Assembly: GCA_035529075.1 (NCBI GenBank)
Contig: DATKXK010000010.1
Span: 62,001 to 126,000, forward strand
Length of the DNA: 64,000 nucleotides
Direction of reading: 5' to 3'
Source: Acidobacteriota bacterium
Lineage (GTDB): Bacteria; Zixibacteria; MSB-5A5; GN15; FEB-12
The notes below the pieces were generated by a model. It saw only the letters and a program-made list of their open reading frames with translations. It was not told the origin of the DNA and searched no databases. The translations under genes and the position numbers were made by a program. Shown here piece by piece: positions 18,032-26,665 of the stretch (positions are counted from its first letter, which is position 1; the number at the start of each line of letters is the position of its first letter).

Positions 18032-20428
18032 ATGGGTGCCGGGGAGAAGCAGAAATGGTGCAAGCGCCCAAGGTGGCGCGTGGCTGGAGTTGCGTTCGGT
18101 GCAGTATTGCTTGCTTTGCTGTTGCACGTCGGCAGTGCATCCGGCCAGGTTGAGCAGGAGCAGGACATCAGTGTCGAGTTACTCGAGGCGCTCGACAAAA
18201 CTCTTGAGAAGATCCCTGAGCAACTCAGGTCCGACGTGATTATCGAGGTCCCGGAGAATTTCGATACAATCGAAGCAGAAGTCCGCAAGCATCTTGATCA
18301 GGGTGAGTTGTTCGAACTGTCTACTCTTGTCAAGATAGGTAACGTGGAATACAGCCGGGACCGATTCGACAACGCGCTGCACTACTTCAACGTCGTTCTT
18401 GATCAAGTAGAGAACCAGGGGGGCCGGGAGGCTGTAGCGGCGGCGAGCGGTAACATCGGTCTGATTTATCGAGCCAAGAACGAACGTGACCGGGCGCTGG
18501 AGTATTTCGAGAGAGCGTTGGAGATAGATCGTGAGACTGGTTATCGTGAGGGTGAGGCGGCTCAACTGTGTAACGTCGGTCTGATCTACCAGGATAAGGG
18601 CGATGCCGAACGCGCGCTGGAGTATTACGAGAAAGCGTTGAAAATAGATCGGAAGATCGGTTGTCGCCAGGGTGAGGCGAGTGACCTGAGGAGCATTGGC
18701 AAGGTCAATTATACCGAAGGTGACCCTGACCGGATCCTGAAGTACTCCAAGAAAGCCCTGAAGATATATCGTAAGATAGGCGATCGTCTGAATGAGGCGA
18801 ATCAACTGGGCAACATTGCGCAGGTCTATCTCATGGAGGGCGATCCTGACCGCGGGCAGAAGTATCTACAGGACGCGCTGGAGATGTTCAGCGAGATCGG
18901 CTATCGTAGGGGTGTGGCGATGACTATTGGCAACATCGGTGGGGCCTACCACCAGAAAGGTGATGCTGATCGGGCGCTGAAATACTACGAAGACGCGTTG
19001 AAGATAGATCGTGAGATCGGCTATCGTAAGGGTGAGGCGCATCGACTCGCCAACATCGGTCTTGTCTATCGGGACAAAGGTGATCCTGAGCAAGCGCTGG
19101 AGTACCTGGAAGAGGCGTTGAAGATACGTCGTGAGATCGGCGATCGCGGGGGTGAGATGGTTGACCTGGCCCACGTCGCGAAGATCTATGAGGCCCAGGG
19201 TGATTACGACCGGGAGTTGGCGTATTTTGAGGCGGCAGTGGAGGCAGCTTCTGCGCTGAATTCCCGTCAGGGCGATGTGGGAATGGTAGCTGCTCTAACC
19301 AAGATCGGACTGGTCTGTCAGGTGCAGGGTGATGCCGAGCGGGCGCTAGAGTATCACCAGAGAGCGTTGAGTATACGTCGCGAGATTGGCGATCGTCTGG
19401 GTGAGGCATATGATCTGCGCGAGATCGGTCACTGTTACTACGCGAAAGGTGAATCTGACCGGGCGCTCGAGTACTACGAAAAAGCGTTGATGATGTTTCG
19501 TGAGATTGGCGATCGTTTCAATGAGGCAGCTGTTCTGAACCACATCGGCTCGGTTTTCCTTGAAGATAAGGGTGAACCTGATCGGGCGCTGGAGTATTGC
19601 GAAGAAGCACTCAAGATAGATCGTAAGATCGGCTATCGTATGGGTGAGGCGCATCGACTGGCCAACATCGGTCTTGTCTATCGGGATAAAGGTGACCCTG
19701 AGCGAGCGCTGAAGTACCTGGGAAAAGCATTGAAGATACGTCGTGAAATCGGCGATCGTCAGGGTGAGGCGCAGGACCTGTGCAACGTTGCCGACATCTA
19801 TCACGCCGGGCGTGATCCTGAACGGGCGTACGAATATCTAGTGAAAGCGTTGAATATAGGTCGTGAGATGGGCGATCGTCAGGGTGAGGCGGGTTGCCTG
19901 GGGAAGATCGGTGTGCTCTACGCTGAAGCGGGTGATCTTGACGAAGCGCTCAAGTACCATGAGGCAGCGTTGAAGATAGCTCGTGAGATCGGCGATCGTT
20001 GGGAGGAGGCGGGCCAGTTGACCAACATCGGTGTGGCCTATCGGGAAAAGAATGATCCTGACCGGGCGCTCGAGTATTACGACGAATCGCTGGGGGTATT
20101 TCGTGAGATAGGCAATCGTCACGCTGAGGCGGAGGTCTTGTGCAACATCGGTCTGATCTATCTGGATAAGAGCGATTTTGACGGCGCGGTGGAGTATGAA
20201 TCGGAAGGGTTGAAGATAGCTCGTGAGATTGGCTATCCCAAGTGTGAGGCGCTTGGCCTGGCCAACATCGGGGTGATCTACAAGGCGAAGGGGGATCCCG
20301 CGAACGCGCTGGAGTATTTGGAACAGGCCAAGGCCGTCCTCGACCGTCACGGCCTTGCACATGGGCGCGACGTCATAGAGGCCGCTCTTGCCGAGATACA
20401 CGCAGCGGAAAAGGCCGAAGGCAAGTAA
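18032..20428 (+). CDS. Large TPR-repeat protein with N-terminal signal/anchor
   Basis: A 798-residue protein. Residues 1-38 form a basic N-terminus and hydrophobic stretch (VAGVAFGAVLLALLLHVGSASG), a signal peptide or anchor, so the protein is exported to the periplasm or envelope. From about residue 105 to 775 it consists almost entirely of 17 consecutive 40-residue TPR units of the MalT/TPR_12 type (core ALEYYEKALKIDREIGYR-GEA). There is no enzymatic or DNA-binding domain, so its role is presumably protein binding. AAGGGGG lies seven bases before the ATG. It starts 24 bp after cutA and ends 3 bp before nrdR but looks unrelated to both. Confidence 0.85.
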   Translation: MGAGEKQKWCKRPRWRVAGVAFGAVLLALLLHVGSASGQVEQEQDISVELLEALDKTLEKIPEQLRSDVIIEVPENFDTIEAEVRKHLDQGELFELSTLVKIGNVEYSRDRFDNALHYFNVVLDQVENQGGREAVAAASGNIGLIYRAKNERDRALEYFERALEIDRETGYREGEAAQLCNVGLIYQDKGDAERALEYYEKALKIDRKIGCRQGEASDLRSIGKVNYTEGDPDRILKYSKKALKIYRKIGDRLNEANQLGNIAQVYLMEGDPDRGQKYLQDALEMFSEIGYRRGVAMTIGNIGGAYHQKGDADRALKYYEDALKIDREIGYRKGEAHRLANIGLVYRDKGDPEQALEYLEEALKIRREIGDRGGEMVDLAHVAKIYEAQGDYDRELAYFEAAVEAASALNSRQGDVGMVAALTKIGLVCQVQGDAERALEYHQRALSIRREIGDRLGEAYDLREIGHCYYAKGESDRALEYYEKALMMFREIGDRFNEAAVLNHIGSVFLEDKGEPDRALEYCEEALKIDRKIGYRMGEAHRLANIGLVYRDKGDPERALKYLGKALKIRREIGDRQGEAQDLCNVADIYHAGRDPERAYEYLVKALNIGREMGDRQGEAGCLGKIGVLYAEAGDLDEALKYHEAALKIAREIGDRWEEAGQLTNIGVAYREKNDPDRALEYYDESLGVFREIGNRHAEAEVLCNIGLIYLDKSDFDGAVEYESEGLKIAREIGYPKCEALGLANIGVIYKAKGDPANALEYLEQAKAVLDRHGLAHGRDVIEAALAEIHAAEKAEGK
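18340..20330 (+). repeat. Tandem 120-bp coding repeats (17 units)
   Basis: Within the TPR gene the DNA itself repeats with a 120-nt period (unit core GATCGTGAGATCGGCTATCG and GTGAGGC), with two or three slips of 3-9 nt near 19260-19560. Units at about 19000-19150 and 19610-19760 are nearly identical in DNA, suggesting duplication of a five-unit block or recent gene conversion. Confidence 0.85.
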
Positions 20429-20431
20429 CCC

Positions 20432-20881
20432 ATGAAATGCCCCCATTGCGGACACCAGGAAGATAAGGTCGTGGACAGCCGGCCGTACCAGGACGGGCGG
20501 GCCATACGCCGCCGCCGCGAATGCCTTCAGTGCGGGGAAAGGTTCACCACCCTCGAGTACGTGGAGCAGGGGACACTGACCGTGCTCAAGTCGGACAACC
20601 GGCGGGAGCAGTTCGACCGGGGGAAAGTGTTGCAGGGTCTCAAGCTGGCCTGCAACAAGCGGCCGGTGACTTCCGATGAGATGCAGGCGATAGTGGACCG
20701 GATCGAGGCGGAACTTCACGCCCGGGGCAAAAACGAGGTCACCAGCAAGGATATCGGCGAGCTGGTCATGGACAACCTGCGGCAGGCCGATGAAATAGCC
20801 TACGTGCGGTTTGCCTCGGTCTACCGCAAGTTCAAGGACAAGACGGAGTTTCTCGACGAGATGAAAAAGCTGCTGGAGTGA
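20432..20881 (+). CDS. nrdR: Transcriptional repressor NrdR
   Basis: A 149-residue NrdR. The N-terminal zinc ribbon has CPHCGHQEDKVVDSRP and RRRECLQCGERFTT; residues 49-139 form an ATP-cone (VLKSDNRREQFDRGKVLQG ... YVRFASVYRKF). NrdR senses ATP/dATP and represses ribonucleotide reductase genes by binding NrdR boxes. Length and motifs are exactly those of the family. No nrd gene lies nearby. The ATG is 3 bp after the TPR gene stop. Confidence 0.97.
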   Translation: MKCPHCGHQEDKVVDSRPYQDGRAIRRRRECLQCGERFTTLEYVEQGTLTVLKSDNRREQFDRGKVLQGLKLACNKRPVTSDEMQAIVDRIEAELHARGKNEVTSKDIGELVMDNLRQADEIAYVRFASVYRKFKDKTEFLDEMKKLLE

Positions 20882-20928
20882 ACCGGCCCTGTTGACTTGA
20901 CGACCCCTTTTATCGATTTTTGCTGCAA

Positions 20929-21663
20929 ATGACCACCTCGGAAGACCAGCCTGACACCACCAAAGGCGGCGGCATGCCGTTTCTGGAGCACGTCGAGGAA
21001 CTTCGCCGCCGCATCCTGAAGTCCCTGCTGGCGGTTGTCGTCATGTCCGGCGCGGCGTTCTACTTTTCCGACGAGCTTATCAAACTCATCAAGATACCGA
21101 TCGGCGACACGCCGCTTCACAACATCCAGGTGACCGGGACGTTTTACGCCTACCTGAAGATTTCGCTGATCACCGGGGTGGTGGCGGCTCTGCCGGTGGT
21201 CTTCTACCAGATGTGGGCGTTCATCTCGCCGGGGCTGCTTCGCCGCGAGAAGATCGTCATCCTGCCGCTGGTGCTGATTTCGACGGTTCTTTTCGTCATC
21301 GGGGGCGGCTTCTGTTTTGTCGTGGTGCTGCCGATTGCGCTGCGGTTCCTGATCGGGTTCGGCGGCGAGTTGGTCATAAATTACATCACCATCGGAAGTT
21401 ACATCAGTTTTGCGGGCCTGCTGCTCCTGGCCTTCGGCTTTGCCTTTCAACTGCCTATCGTGAGCTACATTCTGGGGCGGATCGGGCTTATCAGCAGCCG
21501 GGGGCTGGCCAAAGGCCGCCGGTATGCCGCTGTCCTGATTCTGGTGGTGGCGGCGATCATCACGCCCCCGGACGTTTTCACGCAGGTCCTGCTGGCCGTC
21601 CCGATCTACCTGCTGTACGAGATTTCCATTGTAGTAGTGTACCTGACCGGCCGGCGGACGTAG
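20929..21663 (+). CDS. tatC: Twin-arginine translocase subunit TatC
   Basis: A 244-residue polytopic membrane protein with six predicted helices. MPFLEHVEELRRRIL is the conserved TatC N-terminus that forms part of the signal-peptide site; FYQMWAFISPGLLRREK and FAFQLPIVSYIL follow, and TPPDVFTQVLLAVPIYLLYE is the late signature. TatC recognises twin-arginine signal peptides on folded proteins. The ATG at 20929 is used; a TTG three codons earlier is possible. No tatA/tatB is in the window. Confidence 0.95.
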   Translation: MTTSEDQPDTTKGGGMPFLEHVEELRRRILKSLLAVVVMSGAAFYFSDELIKLIKIPIGDTPLHNIQVTGTFYAYLKISLITGVVAALPVVFYQMWAFISPGLLRREKIVILPLVLISTVLFVIGGGFCFVVVLPIALRFLIGFGGELVINYITIGSYISFAGLLLLAFGFAFQLPIVSYILGRIGLISSRGLAKGRRYAAVLILVVAAIITPPDVFTQVLLAVPIYLLYEISIVVVYLTGRRT

Positions 21664-21690
21664 CCGGTGACGCCCGGCGCGGTATGTTTG

Positions 21691-21719
21691 TTGACAAATT
21701 ATAGCCGGGGGGTTAGATT
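21691..21719 (+). promoter_or_regulatory. Sigma-70 promoter of tRNA-Gly
   Basis: A perfect -35 TTGACA (21691-21696), 17 nt, and TAGATT (21714-21719) place the start about 10 nt before the tRNA at 21737. Confidence 0.75.
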
Positions 21720-21736
21720 TCAGGTGAGTTTTACCA

Positions 21737-21808
21737 GCGGGCGTAATTCAGTGGTAGAATGCAAGCTTCCCAAGCTTGACGTCGTGGGTTCGACCCCCAT
21801 CGCCCGCT
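21737..21808 (+). tRNA. tRNA-Gly (anticodon CCC)
   Basis: A 72-nt cloverleaf: acceptor GCGGGCG/CGCCCGC, D arm with AGTGGTA loop, anticodon stem CAAGC/GCTTG with loop TTCCCAA (anticodon CCC), variable ACGTC, T arm GTGGG-TTCGACC-CCCAT with one mismatch-free 5-bp stem, discriminator T. It closely resembles E. coli GlyU. The 3' CCA is not encoded (TTTTTTT follows), so a CCA-adding enzyme is needed. Confidence 0.96.
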
Positions 21809-21833
21809 TTTTTTATTGCCGTTGAATAACGAC

Positions 21834-23117
21834 ATGAAAGTGGTCAGCATAGAGCGGGCCTCGCCGCTTTTCGGCCGGGTCAGGCCCGGTTACCGGCTGG
21901 TGAGCGTAAACGGCCGCAAGGTGCTCGACGTGATCGATTTCCACTACAGGGTGACCGACGAGCGGGTCAGGCTCACCTTCGCCGATCCGCGCGGGCGGCA
22001 GACGGACTTTGAGTTCGTCGAGCCGACGGCCGCGCACCTGGGGTTGACGTTCGACGATCACAGGATTCGGCACTGCAACTGCGACTGCATCTTCTGCTTT
22101 GTCTCGCAGCAGCCGAAAGGGATGCGTCCGGCGCTGTACGTCCGGGACGAGGACTACCGGCTGTCGTTCACGCACGGCAATTACGTGACGCTGTCCAACG
22201 TTTCAGAGAGCGACCTGGCGCGGATAATTGAGCAACGCCTGTCGCCCCTGTACGTCTCGGTGCATGCCACCGACGACGCGCTTCGCCGGTCGATGCTTCG
22301 CAACGACCGCCTGAGTCCGATCCTGCCGCGCCTTTGCCGCCTAACCGACAACGGCATCACGATACACAGCCAGGTGGTGCTGTGCCCCTCGATCAACGAC
22401 GGCCGGTATTTCGAGCAGACGGTCGACGATCTGGCCGCGCTCCACCCGGGCGTGGCGTCGCTGGCCGTCGTGCCGGTAGGGCTGACCAGATACCGCGAGG
22501 GCCTGCCGCCGCTGCGCACGTACACCGCGCAGGAGGCCGGGGAGATTATCGACTACATCGAAACACGCCAGGCCGGGTTCCATGCCCGGACCGGCAGCCG
22601 GTTTGTCTGGCCGGCCGATGAATTCTATGTGGCCGCCGGGCGAGCTTTCCCGCCCCGGCACGTCTACGAGGACATGCCCCAGTTTGAGAACGGAGTCGGC
22701 ATGGCCCGGGAGTTCATGACAGGGTTTAACCGTCGTCGCAGCAGGCTGAAAGGAATACGGTCGGACAGCCGCGTGATGATGTTGACCGGCTGTTCCGCGT
22801 ACCCGTTTCTGTCCGAAGAGATATTGCCGTATGTCACGGAGACGCTCGGTTTGAACCTCAGTCTGCACCGCGTGTTCAACCGGTTCTGGGGCGAGACGGT
22901 CACGGTTACGGGACTGCTGACCGGGCAGGACCTGCTGCAGGATGCAACGGACACGGCCGACCAATACGATCTGGTCGCGCTTCCGCCGAACTGCCTGAAC
23001 GCCGACCAGCTCTTTCTCGACGATTTGTCTCTGGCGGAGTTCCGGGAGAGACTGGGCAAACCGGTGCTGGTCGGTCGCTATAACCTCGCGCAGACGATCA
23101 GGGAGGCGTTCTCTTGA
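21834..23117 (+). CDS. DUF512 radical-SAM-like FeS protein
   Basis: A 427-residue protein with an N-terminal PDZ-like region (about 1-60; LVSVNGRKVLDVIDF), a cysteine cluster C81-x3-C85-x2-C88 (the spacing of radical-SAM 4Fe-4S sites) followed by FTHGNYVTLSN, and a C-terminal DUF512 domain. The family is conserved next to der in many bacteria; this gene overlaps der by four bases, keeping that neighbourhood. Function is unknown; the DUF512 annotation often reads 'putative FeS-containing oxidoreductase'. ATG at 21834 is chosen; a TTG at 21816 is possible, and no good ribosome-binding site is seen because the gene begins just after the tRNA. Confidence 0.85.
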   Translation: MKVVSIERASPLFGRVRPGYRLVSVNGRKVLDVIDFHYRVTDERVRLTFADPRGRQTDFEFVEPTAAHLGLTFDDHRIRHCNCDCIFCFVSQQPKGMRPALYVRDEDYRLSFTHGNYVTLSNVSESDLARIIEQRLSPLYVSVHATDDALRRSMLRNDRLSPILPRLCRLTDNGITIHSQVVLCPSINDGRYFEQTVDDLAALHPGVASLAVVPVGLTRYREGLPPLRTYTAQEAGEIIDYIETRQAGFHARTGSRFVWPADEFYVAAGRAFPPRHVYEDMPQFENGVGMAREFMTGFNRRRSRLKGIRSDSRVMMLTGCSAYPFLSEEILPYVTETLGLNLSLHRVFNRFWGETVTVTGLLTGQDLLQDATDTADQYDLVALPPNCLNADQLFLDDLSLAEFRERLGKPVLVGRYNLAQTIREAFS

Positions 23118-24424
23118 GTATCCCGGTAGTGGCCATAATCGGGCGGCCGAACGTTGGCAAGTCATCCCTGTTCAATCGTTTTCTCAAGAAGCGCCTGGCC
23201 GTCGTGGATGCCGAATCGGGAGTCACCCGAGACCGCAACTACGCCGCCTGTGACTGGAACGGTGTAAAGTTCCGGCTGATCGACACCGGCGGCATGGTGC
23301 CGGATTCGAAAGACGCGATGGAACGACTGATTCTGGATCAGTCCGAGTTTGCCGTCCACGAGGCGGACCTGGTGCTGCTCATGGTGGACGTGCAGACGGG
23401 CCTTGACGAGGCTGACCGCAGACTGGCCCAGGCGCTGCTGAAAGCGCACAAAGACAACATCCTGGTGGTCAACAAGGCGGACAATGATACGTTCGACAGC
23501 GACGTTTTCGGCTTCGTGAAACTGGGCCTGGGTGACGCATACGCCGTATCGGCAACCGGTGGGCTGGGCGTGGGCGATCTGCTGGACGAGGTTGTCAGGC
23601 GGATAGCCGGCAAGAAGGAAGAGAAGCCGGCCGAGGGCGTTATCCGGGTGGCCGTGGTAGGACGGCCCAACGTCGGCAAATCCTCATTCATCAACACGCT
23701 GTTGGGGGAAAACCGGCTGATCGTATCGGGCGAAGCCGGAACCACCCGGGATGCCGTCGACACGCCGTTCGAGCTGGAAGGCCGCCAGTACTGCCTGATA
23801 GATACGGCTGGACTTCGCCGCAGTTACAAAGTGCAGGAGAACATTGAGTTTTACACCAACCTTCGCGCCACCAGAGCCATCGAGGGCTGTGATGTCGCGG
23901 TAGTGCTGGTGGACGGTTCGGAGGGCGTGACGGTGCAGGACCAGCGTATCCTCTCGCAGGTTCTTCATTGCCGGCGGGCGGCGGTGCTGGCCGTGAACAA
24001 GTGGGACTTGGTTGAGAAGGACAGTCTTACGGCCGACCGCTTCACGAAGGACATCAACCGGCAGTTGGCCAAGTTCGCCTTCCTTCCGATTGTGTACGTG
24101 TCGGCGCTGTCCGGTCAACGTTTGGTCAGGGTGATGACGGTTGTCGATCGCGTGTACCAGGAGTTCAATCGCCGCATCCCAACGCCGCTGCTTAACGACT
24201 TTCTGCAGCGGGTCTACGCCCGCAAGAAACCCCCGGCAAAGGAACGTAAATTTATCCGCTTTAAGTACGTCACCCAGACCGAGGTGGCGCCGCCGACCTT
24301 TGTGTTCTTCGCCAACCATCCCCAACTGGTCGACAAGGCATATCTTCAGTACCTTTCCAACCAGCTTCGGCTGCAGTACGGTTTTGAGGGCGTGCCGATC
24401 CGCATCAAGTGCCGTCAAAAGTGA
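23114..24424 (+). CDS. der: Ribosome biogenesis GTPase Der (EngA)
   Basis: A 436-residue protein with two tandem GTPase domains and a KH-like C-terminus. GRPNVGKSS occurs twice (near residues 10 and 182); GVTRDRNY and GTTRDAVDT are the G2 regions, NKAD and NKWD the G4 motifs. Der is needed for 50S assembly. TTG start overlaps the DUF512 stop (TTGA), with GGGAGG upstream. Length is typical. Confidence 0.97.
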   Translation: MSIPVVAIIGRPNVGKSSLFNRFLKKRLAVVDAESGVTRDRNYAACDWNGVKFRLIDTGGMVPDSKDAMERLILDQSEFAVHEADLVLLMVDVQTGLDEADRRLAQALLKAHKDNILVVNKADNDTFDSDVFGFVKLGLGDAYAVSATGGLGVGDLLDEVVRRIAGKKEEKPAEGVIRVAVVGRPNVGKSSFINTLLGENRLIVSGEAGTTRDAVDTPFELEGRQYCLIDTAGLRRSYKVQENIEFYTNLRATRAIEGCDVAVVLVDGSEGVTVQDQRILSQVLHCRRAAVLAVNKWDLVEKDSLTADRFTKDINRQLAKFAFLPIVYVSALSGQRLVRVMTVVDRVYQEFNRRIPTPLLNDFLQRVYARKKPPAKERKFIRFKYVTQTEVAPPTFVFFANHPQLVDKAYLQYLSNQLRLQYGFEGVPIRIKCRQK

Positions 24425-24504
24425 CCCCGTGCCCTGATCTTCGGGCCGCCGTTTGTGAAGTGCGCGCGGCCGTGTTCTGCGGGGACGTGGTGCGGTTCGT
24501 GCGC

Positions 24505-24531
24505 TAAGCAGGCCCGGCTTTCGGCCGATAC
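24505..24531 (+). promoter_or_regulatory. Sigma-28-like promoter before the partner-switch operon
   Basis: TAAG (24505-24508), 15 nt, GCCGATAC (24524-24531) compares with the flagellar sigma-28 consensus TAAA-N15-GCCGATAA. The -10 box matches 7 of 8. The predicted start lies at about 24538, practically on the ATG at 24540, implying a leaderless or nearly leaderless message. Assignment is by pattern only. Confidence 0.45.
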
Positions 24532-24539
24532 ACGGTTGT

Positions 24540-25832
24540 ATGAGCGCTTTTGGCGGACCTGCGGCCGAACTGGACGAACTCGAGGCGAAACTGGCTGCGC
24601 GCACGGCACAGCTTCGCGACCTCGCCACCATGGGAACGGTGATCACCCGTATTCACGAAATAGACGCCGTTCTCTCCGTCGTCATGGATATGGCCATACG
24701 GCTGGTCGAGGGGGAGGTCGGGTTGATCATGATCGCCGAAGACGACTGCCTTCGGCCCGAGGTCTGCTGGGGGGTCAGCGAGGATTTCATCAAGTCGCTC
24801 ATCTACGAGGACGGCATCGACCTCGTGACTTACTGCCACCGGAATCGTCAGCCGGTCGTGCTGTCCGGTCTTGACCTGAGATGGGACGGCGGCATCAAGC
24901 TCGATTCCGTTATCGCCATGCCCATCCAGACGGCGGATGAATGCCTCGGCGTGATGGTGATCATTAACAAGACCAACGGCGGTGCCTATACCGACGACGA
25001 TACGGAAATTCTCAGGATGCTGCTGAATTTCGTGGCCGTGGCGATTGACAATTCACGCCTTCTGAAGGACAAGCTTGTCCGCCAGAAGATTGAGCAGGAG
25101 ATGTTGATCGCCAGGCAGGTACAGGAAACCATCCTGCCGCGAGATGACACGAAGATCGACGGGGCTGAGATCGGGGCGGTCTATTTCCCGGCCCGCGAGG
25201 TGGGGGGAGATTTCTACGACATCCTCCGGATTGACGAGCAGCGATTTCTCGTCATCCTGGGTGACGTCTCCAACAAGGGGGTGCCGGCGGCCCTGGTGAT
25301 GTCCGCGTTGTCGGGAATCGTCAAGTCGGTGATGCTCTCCGATCCTACCGTCTCGGTGGCCGAACTGGCCGGACGCCTGAACGACATTCTGGCGACCGAA
25401 ATCATCAAGGATCGCGAAATGTTCGTGACGCTGTTCTTTGCCCGTTTTGATCTGGAGGCAAAGGAACTCACCTATTGCAATGCCGGGCACGTGCCGGGCC
25501 TTTACTGGGACAGCACTACCACCCGTATCGAGGAACTGGCCAAGGGCGGCCCTATCGTCGGCCAGTTTGAGGGTATTGCGTTTACGGAGGGTCGGTGCGG
25601 GATTACCGGCGGTGATCGCCTGTTCCTCTTCACGGACGGGCTGACGGAGGCCGAGGACGCCGACCACAACCTCTTCGGGCGTGAAAGAGCGGAACAGGTC
25701 TTCGGCACCGAGATCGGTCTGGCCCCGAAGGAGTTCTGCCTGCGCGTAAAGGAATGGGTCGATCACTTCACGGAAGGGGCCTCGAAGGACTCGCAGGATG
25801 ATTTCACTGTCCTTCAGGTGAGGGTGGAATAG
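24540..25832 (+). CDS. GAF-domain PP2C (SpoIIE/RsbU-type) phosphatase
   Basis: A 430-residue protein with a short coiled coil (ELDELEAKLAARTAQL), a GAF sensor domain (about 35-170, ending AVAIDNSRLL), a helical linker with EMLIARQVQETILPRD, and a SpoIIE/PP2C phosphatase domain (about 195-428) with YFPAREVGGDFYDI and ILGDVSNKGVPAALVMS carrying the metal-binding Asp residues and LFLFTDGLTEAED near the end. Enzymes of this class dephosphorylate STAS anti-anti-sigma factors. The matching anti-sigma kinase and STAS genes follow directly, so the target is very likely the STAS protein at 26282. Start is not backed by a ribosome-binding site. Confidence 0.92.
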   Translation: MSAFGGPAAELDELEAKLAARTAQLRDLATMGTVITRIHEIDAVLSVVMDMAIRLVEGEVGLIMIAEDDCLRPEVCWGVSEDFIKSLIYEDGIDLVTYCHRNRQPVVLSGLDLRWDGGIKLDSVIAMPIQTADECLGVMVIINKTNGGAYTDDDTEILRMLLNFVAVAIDNSRLLKDKLVRQKIEQEMLIARQVQETILPRDDTKIDGAEIGAVYFPAREVGGDFYDILRIDEQRFLVILGDVSNKGVPAALVMSALSGIVKSVMLSDPTVSVAELAGRLNDILATEIIKDREMFVTLFFARFDLEAKELTYCNAGHVPGLYWDSTTTRIEELAKGGPIVGQFEGIAFTEGRCGITGGDRLFLFTDGLTEAEDADHNLFGRERAEQVFGTEIGLAPKEFCLRVKEWVDHFTEGASKDSQDDFTVLQVRVE

Positions 25833-25834
25833 TC

Positions 25835-26260
25835 GTGGCCGAGTACTCGCTGAGATACCCGTCAGTCAGCGACTCCGAGGAGCGGATGCTCGACGATCTG
25901 GATAAGATCGTGTGCGAGAACGAGATCGAAGCAGCCACCGCCCAGCCGCTTAAGCTGGCCGTGTCAGAAGCGTTCACCAACGCCCTGATTCACGGCAACC
26001 GCCAGGATTGTCGGAAACTTATCCGGATCGATCTGCGAGTGAATGAATGCGAAGTAACTGCCGATATAGCTGATCAGGGTCATGGAGGGCTGAAGCAGGT
26101 ACTGAATCGGCGGCCCCCCGCGCCGCTGGCCGAAAACGGGCGCGGCATTGACCTCATACGGCATACCACTACGGCTGCCACCTTCTGGGAGAACGAATCC
26201 GGCGGCCTGGTGGTTTCGATTCGGCTGAAACGGAATGTCAAAAGTGGAGTTAACGGCTAA
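25835..26260 (+). CDS. RsbW/SpoIIAB-like anti-sigma factor kinase
   Basis: A 141-residue GHKL ATPase. The N box is VSEAFTNALIHGNRQD, the ADP-binding region IADQGHGGL and the later NGRGIDLIRH; the family either kinases a STAS protein or binds a sigma factor. It is encoded 2 bp after the SpoIIE phosphatase and 21 bp before the STAS gene, the standard partner-switch set. No sigma factor gene is adjacent, so the client may be a distant sigma factor or a non-sigma target such as a motility or chemotaxis protein. Start is GTG. Confidence 0.9.
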   Translation: MAEYSLRYPSVSDSEERMLDDLDKIVCENEIEAATAQPLKLAVSEAFTNALIHGNRQDCRKLIRIDLRVNECEVTADIADQGHGGLKQVLNRRPPAPLAENGRGIDLIRHTTTAATFWENESGGLVVSIRLKRNVKSGVNG

Positions 26261-26281
26261 TCTCTCGATCTGGAGGACGTG

Positions 26282-26632
26282 ATGGATATCAGGACACGGG
26301 AAGAAGGCAGTGTGACCGTGCTCTATCTCAAAGGGAGGCTCGATTTGGCCAGCGGAGCGACGCTGAAAGAAGAAGTCAAAAAGCTCTTTGCCAAAGGCTG
26401 CACCCAGATCCATCTGAATCTGGCCGAGGTCGAATTCATCAACAGTTCCGGCCTGGGCTCGCTTGTCTCCGTCATGAAGGAAGTGCGTTTGCTCAAAGGC
26501 CGGCTCACCCTCTCGAATCTCGCCAGCTACGTGCAGGAGATTTTTGATATTACACAACTCTCGCACATCTTCGAGGTGTTTCCGACCGAGGAGGACGCGC
26601 TGGTTTCGTCCCAATCGGTAAGTGTGGTCTGA
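26282..26632 (+). CDS. STAS-domain anti-anti-sigma factor
   Basis: A 116-residue STAS protein of the SpoIIAA/RsbV type: VTVLYLKGRLDLASG at the N-terminus and EFINSSGLGSLVSVMKEV around the phospho-acceptor, expected Ser56 (second Ser of SSG). It would be phosphorylated by the adjacent kinase and dephosphorylated by the SpoIIE-type phosphatase. ATG at 26282 with GGAGG eight bases upstream is preferred to the GTG at 26279. Confidence 0.93.
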   Translation: MDIRTREEGSVTVLYLKGRLDLASGATLKEEVKKLFAKGCTQIHLNLAEVEFINSSGLGSLVSVMKEVRLLKGRLTLSNLASYVQEIFDITQLSHIFEVFPTEEDALVSSQSVSVV

Positions 26633-26665
26633 CGGGGCGCGCTTAGTGGCAAAAGGGGTTGACGA

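Noticed and set aside
18340-20330. Tandem 120-bp repeats as a CRISPR or satellite array.
   Set aside because: The period is a multiple of three, stays in frame and encodes TPR units; there are no spacers.
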